A DNA stretch of 64,000 nt from Desulfuromusa sp. (GCA_016744675.1 JADGDX010000009.1:1-64000); one strand, 5' to 3'; positions 19,617-28,577 are shown, counted from the first letter of the stretch. Translations and numbers: made by a program. Notes: generated by a model from the letters alone, not told the origin.

Positions 19617-21035
19617 TCAGGAAAGGTCGTTACGGGTCAGGTTTAAATGTTGCAAATGACGGTAGAGGGTTGCGCGATGGACACCAAGAGATCTGGCTGC
19701 GGCAGAAAGGTTTTGATTCGCTTCATGATAGGCTTTCCGGATAGACTCCTCAGACAAATCGATCCGTTGACCTAGAATCCGCTTATTTTTTTCATCTTGA
19801 TAGGGAGGAAGCACATCGGCATGGGAATAAGGAATAGCCAACGGAAGAGGCTCATCCTTTCGATCGAGAGGAACAATGTCACTAGAACGGGAAAAATTTT
19901 GTCGTTCACTAATCCATTCGGTAAAAGCTCGCGCGCTGATAGCCTCGGTTTCCGATTCAATCACCACCCGCTCAATGACGTTACGCAGTTCACGAATATT
20001 CCCCGGCCACAGATAGGATTGCAGCAACCGGACAGCCTCCCCGGTCAGACGTTTAATATTTTTCCCATAGCGGGAGCTAAACTGTTCAAGAAACAACTCA
20101 GCCAGCAATGGGATATCCTCCGCTCTTTCACGCAATGCGGGAAGATGAATCCGCAAAACAGCCAAGCGGTGGTAAAGATCAGCACGAAAACGTTTTTCTG
20201 TCACTGCCTGTTCCAAGGGAACATTGGTTGCCCCGATAAAACGGACATCGACCTGATAACTCTTTTCCCCTCCGACTCTTTGGACCCGCCCATCCTCAAG
20301 AACACGAAGTAATTTAGTCTGGGTTTGGAGTGGCATGTCCCCAATTTCATCTAGGAACAGGGTTCCGCCATCTGCCCGCTCAAAGTAACCGCGATGCTCG
20401 CGCACAGCACCGGTAAAAGCGCCCCGCTCGTGTCCAAACAATTCAGACTCAAGTAACTGCTCGCTAATCGCAGCGCAGTTTAGAGCAGCAAAGGTTTTAT
20501 CATGTCGCAAGCTCTCATCATGCAACGCCTGAGCGACCAATTCCTTACCGGCTCCTGTTTCGCCGGTAATAATCACAGCCGCATCTGATGCTGCATACAG
20601 GCGAATTTTGCGAAACACTTCGTGCATTGCTGCACTGCTGCCAACCATATTGCGGAAACCAACATCTTGCCTACTTGCAACCGATTCACCCCGCAAACTG
20701 ACCCTGACTAACTGCCCCAGATAATCATCGGTCAATCCAGCAAATTGAATGTCTGCAAGAAATTCTGGAAAGTTTGGCAGAAGGCGCAACTTGACACCAC
20801 TCAAATCTTGCCCTTGATCAAGGACTTCAGAAACCAAGGGAATCAACGCTGGAACCGATGCGGGAAAAAGAGAGAGGGGAGAACTGCCCCGCACATCAGA
20901 GGAATTAAGTTGAAGCCACTGTGTAAGCCGGTCGGACACCCCCCGAACCTGCCATTCACCATGCCCCCAGCGCACCAGAACAAGGTCCGGGGCTACTGCA
21001 GGGAGATTTTCTGTATGATTTACACTTTGAGACAT
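19617..21035 (-). CDS. Sigma-54-dependent transcriptional activator (Fis type)
   Basis: A 472-residue enhancer-binding protein. The N-terminal 125 residues are a PAS-like sensory segment rather than a receiver. The AAA+ domain carries Walker A GETGAGKE (158-165), the sigma-54-contacting GAFTGA motif (205-210) and Walker B GGTLFLDE (223-230), plus the R-finger region FRADLYHRL. The C-terminal helix-turn-helix NLSAAARSLGVHRATLYRHL is Fis-like. It lies directly upstream of two hsp20 genes with a palindromic array in between, so it most likely activates them. The input signal is unknown; the PAS-like domain suggests a ligand or redox cue rather than a partner kinase. Confidence 0.93.
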   Translation of the reverse strand: MSQSVNHTENLPAVAPDLVLVRWGHGEWQVRGVSDRLTQWLQLNSSDVRGSSPLSLFPASVPALIPLVSEVLDQGQDLSGVKLRLLPNFPEFLADIQFAGLTDDYLGQLVRVSLRGESVASRQDVGFRNMVGSSAAMHEVFRKIRLYAASDAAVIITGETGAGKELVAQALHDESLRHDKTFAALNCAAISEQLLESELFGHERGAFTGAVREHRGYFERADGGTLFLDEIGDMPLQTQTKLLRVLEDGRVQRVGGEKSYQVDVRFIGATNVPLEQAVTEKRFRADLYHRLAVLRIHLPALRERAEDIPLLAELFLEQFSSRYGKNIKRLTGEAVRLLQSYLWPGNIRELRNVIERVVIESETEAISARAFTEWISERQNFSRSSDIVPLDRKDEPLPLAIPYSHADVLPPYQDEKNKRILGQRIDLSEESIRKAYHEANQNLSAAARSLGVHRATLYRHLQHLNLTRNDLS

Positions 21036-21044
21036 AGATTATAA

Positions 21045-21380
21045 TCAGTGCCGTAAAGTTGACAAATAATCACCAAAAGGCTGCTCCCCTGCCTCAAACT
21101 GAGTCAGTTTAATTCCCATTCCAGCCTTATTAGCCAATCGGATTAAGTTTGGTGGCACCTTTTTGGCCCAACATACTCTCCCACAAACAACCACTTTTTG
21201 TTCATCGGGCAAACTCACTTCGATCAACAGTTTTGTCCCAGGGCGCTCAGGTTGGCCGGTGATAAGATACATCCCCCCGGTGGAGATATCCCCTGTAAAT
21301 GCAACCCGCTTAGGATATTCGGCTCCAAATCGAACCTTCAGACGCTTTTTTTTACGAAGCGGTTTCCGCTCTGCCCTCAT
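21045..21380 (-). CDS. PilZ-domain protein
   Basis: A 111-residue single-domain PilZ protein. The basic N-terminus RKPLRKKKRLKVRFG supplies the RxxxR-like element and AFTGDISTGGMYLITG the D/NxSxxG element needed for c-di-GMP binding; VVVCGRVCWAKKV is a typical PilZ strand. It ends nine bases before the sigma-54 activator in the same direction and may be co-transcribed with it, which could link c-di-GMP to stress control. The partner is unknown. Confidence 0.85.
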   Translation of the reverse strand: MRAERKPLRKKKRLKVRFGAEYPKRVAFTGDISTGGMYLITGQPERPGTKLLIEVSLPDEQKVVVCGRVCWAKKVPPNLIRLANKAGMGIKLTQFEAGEQPFGDYLSTLRH

Positions 21381-21432
21381 GCTCTTCTCCAGTACAACAA
21401 CTTCACTTCAGAATCAAAAAAATACTTAACCG

Positions 21433-21690
21433 TTATTTTCTTGACCTCACCAACAGAAGACTTCCTCCTAAACAAAAAACAACGCCCAGAGAAGCACCAA
21501 CGGTTCCCCGGTATTTTGCTTGCTGGAGAGATTGTTCATGATCAAAAGAAGCCTTTCCGCCCAACGATCTGGAAAAGCTGACAATACACGTATCAGGTGT
21601 TGCCCCTTTTATAATCTGGCCAATTCCGACACAAAAAGAAACAAAACCAAAAAGTAAAAAAATAAGCCCAAAAACTGTCTTCACACGCAT
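21433..21690 (-). CDS. Small membrane protein with two predicted TM segments
   Basis: An 85-residue protein with a hydrophobic N-terminal segment (VFGLIFLLFGFVSFCVGIG) and a C-terminal one (VGASLGVVFCLGGSLLLV) joined by a polar loop of about 35 residues, ending in RSRK. No family recognised. An ATG at 21690 or a GTG at 21699 may be the start. It is in line with the PilZ and activator genes. Confidence 0.6.
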   Translation of the reverse strand: MRVKTVFGLIFLLFGFVSFCVGIGQIIKGATPDTCIVSFSRSLGGKASFDHEQSLQQAKYRGTVGASLGVVFCLGGSLLLVRSRK

Positions 21691-21699
21691 CGAGTCCAC

Positions 21700-22362
21700 C
21701 CAATCATCAAATTTGAATGATTTTCGTCAGCATATCCCAAAAAGACAAAAGGGGCTATCTCTTCACAGCATTTACTGCTGAGCTTCGCCTCTTATTTCCA
21801 AAACAAAAACAACAGCCAATGATCATTTGTTTTGAAATTAATAAATTCATGAACACTATACGCAGCATATAAATAGATTTTCTATTCCAAAATAGTTTCA
21901 CCGATAAGACCCTTATCTATTCAATACTGTAAATAGCGGTGTTTTTCTTTTTAAAAGTCTCCCTCAGAAAACGTATAGCTAGTACCACCAACTTTCTTCT
22001 GGGACAGATAAGCCAAAGCTGTGGCCGCGGTACCAAAATAACTCGGTTCAAGGGTTCCTTTTAGACCTATCCTAGTGGCATGAAAAATAAGATTTATTTG
22101 TAGCTTAAATAGTGAGGACAGCGTGAAGACAACCCCTTGTCAAGCAAGATAACTCTAGATGCTGAATTATTATAATTACTGATTGGACTTATCATTAAGC
22201 ACTTACAACTATTGAGGGAAGAATAAAACCTTGGATCCCAAGCTCCGCCAACTAAAAAGCCCCTCACAGCGAAATGCTGTAAGGGGCTTTTTATAATGGC
22301 TCGCCAGCACAAACGAAACTGGGCAATGGGAAGATAGTCTTAAAATAGAAAAATAAACACCA
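21700..22362. other. Gene-poor, AT-rich stretch with a possible coding remnant
   Basis: About 660 bases with no intact gene. On the minus strand, roughly 21957-22110, an uninterrupted frame encodes a protein-like tail (KGTLEPSYFGTAATALAYL, then SQKKVGGTSYTFSEGDF and a stop) but has no plausible start. It could be the truncated 3' end of a lost gene, or chance. A strong terminator hairpin is at 22254-22292. Confidence 0.35.
22254..22292. terminator. Strong bidirectional terminator hairpin
   Basis: AAAAAGCCCCTCACAGC pairs with GCTGTAAGGGGCTTTTT (17-bp stem, one C.A mismatch, 5-nt loop), with A/T tracts on both sides. Its inner TTACAGC/GCTGTAA core is shared with the hairpins after tRNA-Phe and tRNA-Asn in this window, which suggests it once terminated a tRNA transcript. 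It also bounds the ATPase-PIN genes. Confidence 0.8.
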
Positions 22363-22836
22363 TTATTCAATATTTTTCAATTTTACAATTCTTTCGTCTG
22401 TGAGCAAAGTGGAATGCTCTCTTCTTTTATATATTGATGGCTTTGATCCCGTAGGATAAAAGTCCGTTCTCTTAATATATTTTTCTGACCTAAAATCATG
22501 TGAAACAAATATCAAGCATCCAGAAATAGCCAATAGTGCAACAAAATGCGGATCGTCAAAATCTTTTTTATTAACCTTTTTGACTAATTTTTCTTCATAT
22601 GAGTCCACTAGTTGATCTGATATGCTTGCAATTTTAGATGCCTTCTTTAATTCTGCCAAATAGCTAAGATATTTTCCCATTTTTGAAATTTCTTTTTTCA
22701 ACTTAGTGCCGCCAATAACTAACTTAACCCTGTCATTCCTGTTCATCCAATCACTCAGTGGTTCAAAATCAGGATAATTCTTATGATTTGAATCAAAGAA
22801 ACAATGATATGAATTAACATCTAGAGTAAAACACAT
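22363..22836 (-). CDS. PIN-domain protein, probable ribonuclease
   Basis: Starting at the ATG 22836, four bases after the ATPase stop begins (TGATATG), this encodes 157 residues opening with MCFTLDVNSYHCFF, which matches the first strand of PIN domains (xxLDTNxxxxxF). Further acidic residues fit a PIN active site: KLKKEI (Glu), KKDFDDPHFVALLAISGC (Asp pair) and IFVSHDF (Asp). PIN proteins are metal-dependent RNases, often toxins. The frame is open back to 22926, inside the ATPase gene, but that extension lacks PIN features. No VapB-like antitoxin is present; the upstream ATPase is the only partner. Base composition is AT-rich like the ATPase and unlike the flanks. Confidence 0.7.
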   Translation of the reverse strand: MCFTLDVNSYHCFFDSNHKNYPDFEPLSDWMNRNDRVKLVIGGTKLKKEISKMGKYLSYLAELKKASKIASISDQLVDSYEEKLVKKVNKKDFDDPHFVALLAISGCLIFVSHDFRSEKYIKRTDFYPTGSKPSIYKRREHSTLLTDERIVKLKNIE

Positions 22837-22837
22837 A

Positions 22838-24121
22838 TCAAAGACCCAATATCGTTCGCTGTTCTGACAGGAAAAATTCTCTATATTGCTTTGGTTGAGA
22901 GTCGGGCAGTTCTCCATTTTTATCAACTCTCATGATATTGAATTTATTCCCTCTAGAATTCCTCTCAAAAAACAATATTTGGCAAAAGTTTTCAGGAACT
23001 TTATTGTTTCTAAAATTCAACCTAAACCTATCCATCAAGTAATCACTATGAGTTTCTACAAACAATACACATTCCTTGCTTGTGGAAACATTAAAGAAAA
23101 GGTCTCCTAGTGCTGCCTGCGCCCTCGGGTGTAAATGAACTTCTGGCTGCTGAATTGAGAACCACGACTTATTTGGTCGATCTAATAGCTCAACAACAAC
23201 TGGTAAAACTTGAGAGACACCATATCCAACACTATTCACACGAAGAGAACATTTTTTCCCTAAATCCACTATTATTTCAAATGGGGCAGTATTGTCATTT
23301 CCAAACTGAGAAACATCAATATGTTGGTAAAGCCCGCTTTCCTTACCAAAAGCATCTAAGGATTTTTTAAACTCGGTTGATATGATCCTTGTATTCGCCT
23401 TAATAATGTAGGGGGTGTGCTCTCCCTCAGAATTAAAATCCTGTGAATACCCATCATAAGTTCTTTTTGGCTTAGTCCTAATTGGAGCAAGACTAGCGAA
23501 CTCATTTGACAATACAGGATGTGGATGTCTATTAAACTTTGGAGGTTGAGAAGTGAACATCTCGTGGACGACGATAAAGAACATAAAAATTGGATAAGCA
23601 ACAAACTGCGCTGCCAAATCCTTAGAGACAAACTTGTACCCTTTTGTTTCAACTGCAAAGTTGATCAAATCTTCAAAACATTTATCAGGTTTAGAACCTT
23701 CAACCAAACTCAATTCACAAGAAAATCTTATGGACACCGTTTTTTTCGTGATTCTCAATGTTGCACAGTATTCTTTATCCATATAGCTAATTCGAGAAAG
23801 GCTAGCTAAACCATTTTTTCCCTCCTTGAAATGAAACAAAAAACAAGAGTCACCGTCATTTTCATTTTCAGTAAACACTCCAACCTGAAATTCTTTTTTA
23901 TCTTCAGAACTCACGCTTACAATATCTTTAAAACCACCAAAACTATATTCAGAAATATTGAAATTAAAATCACTCCAATATTCGCGGGTTCCAAACAAAG
24001 ATACCAACCCTAGAATTGAAGACTTCCCCGTACTATTCTCACCCACAAAAAAATTTACGGGAGAAATTGGAATAGTTGTCTTAGAAAATCCTCTAAAATT
24101 ATTTACATATACAGTGTCCAA
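22838..24121 (-). CDS. ABC-type/OLD-like AAA ATPase of a putative defence pair
   Basis: A 427-residue ATPase with the split layout of SMC/OLD-related proteins. The N-terminal VNNFRGFSKTTI and Walker A VGENSTGKSS are followed by an insert region; the C-terminal half has the signature-like NSVGYGVSQVLPV, Walker B WFSIQQPEVHLHPRAQ and switch His ECVLFVETHSDYL. The central ASLAPIRTKPKRTYDG ... SEGEHTPY is typical of AAA_15/AAA_21 proteins in phage-defence pairs, and the C-terminus resembles DUF3696 proteins. I prefer the TTG at 24121, seven bases after GGGAG; the frame extends to 24163. It overlaps no TOPRIM or HNH gene; the adjacent PIN gene is the likely effector. A hairpin at 24136-24156 sits just upstream. 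Confidence 0.8.
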   Translation of the reverse strand: MDTVYVNNFRGFSKTTIPISPVNFFVGENSTGKSSILGLVSLFGTREYWSDFNFNISEYSFGGFKDIVSVSSEDKKEFQVGVFTENENDGDSCFLFHFKEGKNGLASLSRISYMDKEYCATLRITKKTVSIRFSCELSLVEGSKPDKCFEDLINFAVETKGYKFVSKDLAAQFVAYPIFMFFIVVHEMFTSQPPKFNRHPHPVLSNEFASLAPIRTKPKRTYDGYSQDFNSEGEHTPYIIKANTRIISTEFKKSLDAFGKESGLYQHIDVSQFGNDNTAPFEIIVDLGKKCSLRVNSVGYGVSQVLPVVVELLDRPNKSWFSIQQPEVHLHPRAQAALGDLFFNVSTSKECVLFVETHSDYLMDRFRLNFRNNKVPENFCQILFFERNSRGNKFNIMRVDKNGELPDSQPKQYREFFLSEQRTILGL

Positions 24122-24175
24122 AGCAATTCTCCCTACCCCGTTACAGTAACACGGGGGGTTCAAAATACATATTCT

Positions 24176-24880
24176 TCAATCTAAACATCGAATGGATACT
24201 TCTTGAGGGTTCCATCGAGGTCGACTGCCCTTCCCACGCCAACTTGACCTTATCTTTATGTCATAAAGACAAGATCCGAATCCATTGTGACTTACTATAT
24301 CTTGCCCCCACACCGTTCTTCCTCGTTCACTTTTTGCAGTTGCCGTCACCCTTAACTGCTTACATTTATATCCACTCGAAATTCTGCCAGTCAGCTGTAT
24401 ATAGCCGGACTCTTGCCTTGCAGTTGTGTTTGAATATTTAAAATCAGGTCGATGACGAGAGGAAGGTTGAGTTACCGATGTTTTTTTCACTATTTTTGAA
24501 TTGGCTACTGCAACAACCCTTTGTGGCCGTTGTAGATTAGCAGCCGAGATATGACCAATATCAATCGGCGTATGTGCAACTGCTTTTTTGTTTGTAGGCC
24601 GATCAGAAAACATAACTCTTCCATCCTCATCAACCCACCTGTAAATACCTGAATCGGATTCATAATACGACTCATCTTCAACAGGTCTTACTTTTCTCGG
24701 GAGCTGCTTAGTTCTGGGAGTTGTATTGTCTTCCGGGAATATCAAGAAATCATCAAGCTTTGATTCTTCAGTGATTGGCTCTGGCTTCACATACCTATCA
24801 TGGATGACAGGCCAGAAAAGTGCTCCAGCAAAAACGATTGGAAAGCTGATTACAAGTAATCTTATCAATAAGTCCATCAT
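24176..24880 (-). CDS. DUF4124-containing membrane-anchored protein
   Basis: A 234-residue protein with one N-terminal membrane segment (LIRLLVISFPIVFAGALFW) and an extracytoplasmic remainder. Residues about 75-100 (SGIYRWVDEDGRVMFSDRP) are the DUF4124 motif, common in proteobacterial envelope proteins of unknown role. The C-terminal part (LTGRISSGYKCKQLRVTATA ... VSIRCLD) looks like a small beta-domain with two or three cysteines. It lies between the ATPase gene and tRNA-Asn; whether it belongs to the accessory patch is unclear. Confidence 0.75.
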   Translation of the reverse strand: MMDLLIRLLVISFPIVFAGALFWPVIHDRYVKPEPITEESKLDDFLIFPEDNTTPRTKQLPRKVRPVEDESYYESDSGIYRWVDEDGRVMFSDRPTNKKAVAHTPIDIGHISAANLQRPQRVVAVANSKIVKKTSVTQPSSRHRPDFKYSNTTARQESGYIQLTGRISSGYKCKQLRVTATAKSERGRTVWGQDIVSHNGFGSCLYDIKIRSSWRGKGSRPRWNPQEVSIRCLD

Positions 24881-25288
24881 CCCCCCCGAATAATCACATT
24901 GATGAAACCATTAGTATAACTGAATATTTAATCAGTCAAGGAATATTATTTCTCAGTCGCACAGCAAGTAGGAGAAGCGTGCCAAAATGAATCTGGACTG
25001 GACTATTATCCATTGAGATATTTCAAGTCCCGCCTATCAAATACCCAGACAAAATGAGTTACAAATATCCATAAGAGCTTTGAACTTGCTGGGGGCTTAA
25101 AATTGAATCAATTCAAGGGCAGGAAAGGAAACAGGAGAAGGGCACAGCATGAAACAAAAATGCCTGCATTGAAAATTTCCCATAAGGCAGAAGTAGCTAT
25201 TTTAACCCGTACACTCAAAACTGGTTACCAAGATGTCGCCAACAAAAAAGGGACTTACAGCTTAATGCCGTAAGTCCCTGTATTTTTA
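24881..25288. other. Intergenic region 3' of tRNA-Asn
   Basis: About 410 bases with only short broken frames. The only clear structure is the tRNA terminator at 25249-25279. No integrase remnant or long repeat of the tRNA 3' end was found. Confidence 0.4.
25249..25279 (-). terminator. Terminator of tRNA-Asn
   Basis: On the minus strand AGGGACTTAC and GTAAGTCCCT form a 10-bp stem with an 11-nt loop followed by a run of six T, 10 bases after the tRNA CCA end. Confidence 0.85.
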
Positions 25289-25364
25289 TGGCTCCCTTTG
25301 CTGGGCTCGAACCAGCGACAATCTGATTAACAGTCAGATGCTCTACCAACTGAGCTAAAAGGGA
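25289..25364 (-). tRNA. tRNA-Asn (anticodon GTT)
   Basis: 76-nt cloverleaf on the minus strand. The acceptor stem TCCCTTT pairs with AAAGGGA, the D-arm AGCTCAGTTGGTAGAGC is standard, the anticodon loop CTGTTAATC carries GTT, and the T-arm is CTGGTTCGAGCCCAG. The CCA end is encoded. A consensus promoter lies upstream and a terminator downstream. Confidence 0.97.
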
Positions 25365-25384
25365 ATATTGTGTTGCGGTGGGGA

Positions 25385-25413
25385 AATATAGAAAATTGCC
25401 CCTGCACTGTCAA
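25385..25413 (-). promoter_or_regulatory. Promoter of tRNA-Asn
   Basis: Minus-strand TTGACA (25413-25408), a 17-base spacer and TATATT (25390-25385), ending about 20 bases before the tRNA 5' end. Confidence 0.75.
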
Positions 25414-25432
25414 GCCTTTTTTGGTGATTCGG

Positions 25433-26020
25433 CTAACCAGCCTTTTTCAAATCGTTAAGAACGAGTTTAGCAACTGCTTTTAAGGTTTCGAAAACCCCTT
25501 CACCGCTCATGGCGCAGCCCTCAAGTTCTGGGACTTTTCGAGGATTTAAAAGATTACTCAACTCCTCAACAGAGCTGACATTGGGAAGATCGCGCTTATT
25601 ATATTGAATGACAAACGGGAGTTTTTCTAGATCAAAACCCTGTTCCTCAAGATTATCTTTCAGGTTCTCCAAACTTTCGATATTGGCATCAAATCGCTCT
25701 TCTTGAGAGTCAGCGACGAATACAACACCATCAACTCCTTTGAGAATCAATTTGCGTGATGCATCATAAAAAACCTGGCCTGGAACAGTATAGAGATGAA
25801 AACGGGTTTTAAATCCGCGAATTTCACCTAATGCCAATGGCAAAAAATCAAAAAATAAGGTTCGCTCAGTTTCCGTCGCCAGAGAGATCATCTTCCCTTT
25901 TGATTCTTCTGCTGTCTTATTATAGATAAACTGAAGGTTTGTAGTCTTTCCACAAAGCCCAGGGCCATAATAAACAATCTTGCAATTAATCTCTCTTGAA
26001 GCGTAATTTATAAAAGACAT
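25433..26020 (-). CDS. mglA: MglA-type Ras-like GTPase
   Basis: A 195-residue small GTPase of the MglA family, which sets cell polarity and controls motility or type IV pili in deltaproteobacteria. P-loop [12 protein letters not shown], the switch region around [12 protein letters not shown], the G3-like [11 protein letters not shown] (Thr-Val-Pro-Gly-Gln in place of the usual DxxG) and base-recognition NKRDLP are all visible. It lies 14 bases downstream of its cognate regulator mglB, the standard order. Confidence 0.93.
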   Translation of the reverse strand: MSFINYASREINCKIVYYGPGLCGKTTNLQFIYNKTAEESKGKMISLATETERTLFFDFLPLALGEIRGFKTRFHLYTVPGQVFYDASRKLILKGVDGVVFVADSQEERFDANIESLENLKDNLEEQGFDLEKLPFVIQYNKRDLPNVSSVEELSNLLNPRKVPELEGCAMSGEGVFETLKAVAKLVLNDLKKAG

Positions 26021-26034
26021 CTGATAAACCCCGA

Positions 26035-26532
26035 TCAGTTAAAAAGATTGTCAATATCGTCGTCTGTAATCTCAGCAAAAGGACTGGGAGCACTACTTGA
26101 AACGGCTTGCTGCTCTGTTTTACTAACGAGATCTTCAAAAACAACAGCGAGTTCATTACTCGCTTTTTTTACCCGTAAACGCACTAACCCCAAAGAACTT
26201 CGTTGATCGAAAATCACCACCAAAATGACGCGCCCACCGATAATAGAAATGTGAATATTATCTTTTTCACCCTCATGAAACAAAATGGAAAATTCTTTTT
26301 CGCCAATAAGTTTGGCTAATCCACCTGTTGCAGCAATATTTCCTGCAGTTAGGGAGGCAAGGCTGGTTGTGTCAAGGTTGGCAGTTTCACCCGTTGCAGC
26401 TATTAACTGACCATTTTTATCAACCAGAAAAATAACTTTGGAATTTGATTCGCGTAGCAATCGTTCCAGCAACAGAAGAATTCGCTGATATTCTTCATCA
26501 TACATAACCAGAGATGATTGGGGACCGAGCAT
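26035..26532 (-). CDS. mglB: MglB-type Roadblock/LC7 protein
   Basis: A 165-residue Roadblock/LC7-domain protein expected to be the GTPase-activating partner of MglA. The start at 26532 ([18 protein letters not shown]) follows AAAGGAGTACAC; the longer frame lacks a ribosome site. The domain covers about residues 10-125 ([38 protein letters not shown]). An acidic tail ends [11 protein letters not shown], which might be a partner-docking peptide. It forms a two-gene operon with mglA. Confidence 0.9.
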   Translation of the reverse strand: MLGPQSSLVMYDEEYQRILLLLERLLRESNSKVIFLVDKNGQLIAATGETANLDTTSLASLTAGNIAATGGLAKLIGEKEFSILFHEGEKDNIHISIIGGRVILVVIFDQRSSLGLVRLRVKKASNELAVVFEDLVSKTEQQAVSSSAPSPFAEITDDDIDNLFN

Positions 26533-26785
26533 GTGTACTCCTTTTAACTTGAAACAGACATTAATAGCCATCGATTCAAGTTCTCATAAGAATCTAACAA
26601 TTCTGTATATCATTTAAAAAGATTCATATCAAGAAGCTAATCATTTATTTTTAAAATTTACTCATCTTTCTCAAGTTCTCCGCATATTGACTTGTTACTC
26701 GAAATCATCTAATTATTTCCTTACACGTTTCACCATTTAAAACCAGTACTGGTCATACAATGGTGCATATTGGAAGGGTCTGGAC

Positions 26786-27865
26786 TTGACGAAAACACTT
26801 GAACTCCCCGCAGGAATTCGCCGCTGGCAAAACAGCGAGTTTCAACAACAGGAAGGGTTCACCTATTCACTCCTGGAAGATTGTGATAATGCCTACCGTT
26901 TCACGGCAATAACATCCGTTGAAAAGATAGAGCTTATCTTTCATAGATTTGCCCGTCTTCTTGCTGAAGACTCTTTTTTTATCCTTGAATACTATCCAGA
27001 TGAAACGTTGATTGCTCGTCCAAGTGGAGAACTCAAACGACCTGTTCCCTCAGTGTTTTATTCACCCTATCTCCCGACTGATTCTATCCTGAGAAATATA
27101 GAACCATACTTTGAACGGATGATTCATGATGGTTTTATCGGGTTTGGCATAGCTAACAACCGAAAAGGGTTAGAGTTTTTCTACTCTGAAGAAAAGGTAC
27201 TCACCTTCTTCACCGATAACCACATTCGACTGACTCACTTTCTACATCAACAAAACATCTCCTCCAGGAACAGTCTGATTTTCCCCGATGAATTTGGTCA
27301 TGATCACCTCTCCTTGCTTGGCTTACCAGACCAATCATTGCCCGAGTCATTACTCAAACTTGATAAAAATGAACTTGATGCTTCAATTTTTTGTACCGAA
27401 CTCATTGAGCAACTTGACATGTATCAGGTTGAGGAGGGGCTTTCTTTTTTCCTGACCCGCAAAGAACAGGAACAAATTGAGGAACTAATACAGTCAAAAC
27501 TTCCTAATCATGAACTTTCTGAAATCGAATTTGGCGGTTTATTGCTCGATTGGAGTGATTTCGTCACTGAGTGTGAACACACTTTCTCTGGGGATTTATG
27601 GGAATACCGGCAAGGACTGATTATTAGAGATACCATCCAACTCGTCATTGAAGTTGCACCCAAAATACTGGCCGAAAAAATCATGTCGATTGTTTCTGAG
27701 CCCGACAAGACCTTTAAAGCGATCCTTGTTGATCGGCGCAAACGACTCGACCCGCCAAGTGAAATAAAGCTAGCCCAAAACCGCTTTTGGTACCATGGGA
27801 TCGTCAAAAAGCAAGGAAGTGATCTACGTCGTGATCTGATTCGTCATGGCTGGTTCTCTCATTGA
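26786..27865 (+). CDS. Conserved hypothetical protein upstream of mqnB
   Basis: A 359-residue soluble protein with no family I recognise. It starts at a TTG preceded by GGAAGGG. The sequence has an alternating alpha/beta look with recurring aromatic residues (FFILEYYPDETLIARP, IGFGIANNRKGLEFFYSEEK) and ends in a basic segment (KKQGSDLRRDLIRHGWFSH). It is followed directly by the futalosine hydrolase gene, with TGATATG joining them, so it is probably translated with the menaquinone genes. No catalytic motif is evident. Confidence 0.75.
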   Translation: MTKTLELPAGIRRWQNSEFQQQEGFTYSLLEDCDNAYRFTAITSVEKIELIFHRFARLLAEDSFFILEYYPDETLIARPSGELKRPVPSVFYSPYLPTDSILRNIEPYFERMIHDGFIGFGIANNRKGLEFFYSEEKVLTFFTDNHIRLTHFLHQQNISSRNSLIFPDEFGHDHLSLLGLPDQSLPESLLKLDKNELDASIFCTELIEQLDMYQVEEGLSFFLTRKEQEQIEELIQSKLPNHELSEIEFGGLLLDWSDFVTECEHTFSGDLWEYRQGLIIRDTIQLVIEVAPKILAEKIMSIVSEPDKTFKAILVDRRKRLDPPSEIKLAQNRFWYHGIVKKQGSDLRRDLIRHGWFSH

Positions 27866-27866
27866 T

Positions 27867-28577
27867 ATGTTATTAATTCTTGCGGCGGCCCCCTTAGAAA
27901 CAAGTCTTCTACGGAAAAGGATGATTCATCCACAAACCCTTTTCTGTGGAACAACCCAGGTTTTTTCAGGAAGACTACAGGGGCAGAACATTATACTAGC
28001 CCATGGAGGCATCGGTCAGGTCAACATGACCATGCAGCTAACCCGCCTTTTGTCTGAACACTCTCCAACAGCAATTCTTCTGTGTGGTTGTGGGGGAAGT
28101 TACCCAAAAAGTCTCCTTCGGGTGGGAGATATCGCCTTGGCAAAATCAGAAACATTTGGTGATCTCGGAGTGGCGACTGCCAATCATTTCACCCCACTGG
28201 ACCAACTTCATCTCCCCCAAACTCCGCAGCTGTCGCCCAACATTGAGCAATCAATTCAACTAAATGCGGATTTGCTTAAATGGGCTCTTGAAATTCTTCC
28301 AGACACAAGGTGTGGCCCTTTTGTAACCGTCAGCTGTTGCAGTGGATGTCCTGAACTTAGTACTGCGCTTGAACAACGAACCGGGGGGATTTGTGAAAAT
28401 ATGGAGGGTGCGGCTGCAGCGCAGGTCTCAGCCTCATTTAACATTCCCCTTCTAGAGCTGCGCGGAATTTCTAACCCGACCGGAACCCGTGATCCACAAC
28501 AATGGGACATTGCGCGCGGAACCGAGGCAGCCCAAGAAGCCATCCTAGCATTGCTTGAAAATTGGCCTTCTGAATAA
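27867..28577 (+). CDS. mqnB: Futalosine hydrolase
   Basis: Cleaves hypoxanthine from futalosine in the alternative menaquinone pathway. Family features of the purine nucleoside phosphorylase fold are present: MLLILAAAPLETSLL at the start, AHGGIGQVNM, LLCGCGGSYPKSLLRVGDIALA, CENMEGAAAAQVS (the catalytic region) and LRGISNPTGTRD with the conserved Asp. I set the start at the ATG 27867, which matches the family N-terminus and couples to the preceding stop; an in-frame ATG at 27846 is the alternative. The next gene is mqnD of the same pathway. Confidence 0.9.
   Translation: MLLILAAAPLETSLLRKRMIHPQTLFCGTTQVFSGRLQGQNIILAHGGIGQVNMTMQLTRLLSEHSPTAILLCGCGGSYPKSLLRVGDIALAKSETFGDLGVATANHFTPLDQLHLPQTPQLSPNIEQSIQLNADLLKWALEILPDTRCGPFVTVSCCSGCPELSTALEQRTGGICENMEGAAAAQVSASFNIPLLELRGISNPTGTRDPQQWDIARGTEAAQEAILALLENWPSE

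Noticed and set aside
21957..22110. Protein-like tail on the minus strand as a real gene
   Set aside because: No start codon with a ribosome site and no known family; kept only as a possible remnant in the region note.
22838..22926. Longer start (22926) for the PIN-type gene
   Set aside because: The extension lies within the ATPase gene and the PIN strand LDVN starts immediately after the internal ATG at 22836.
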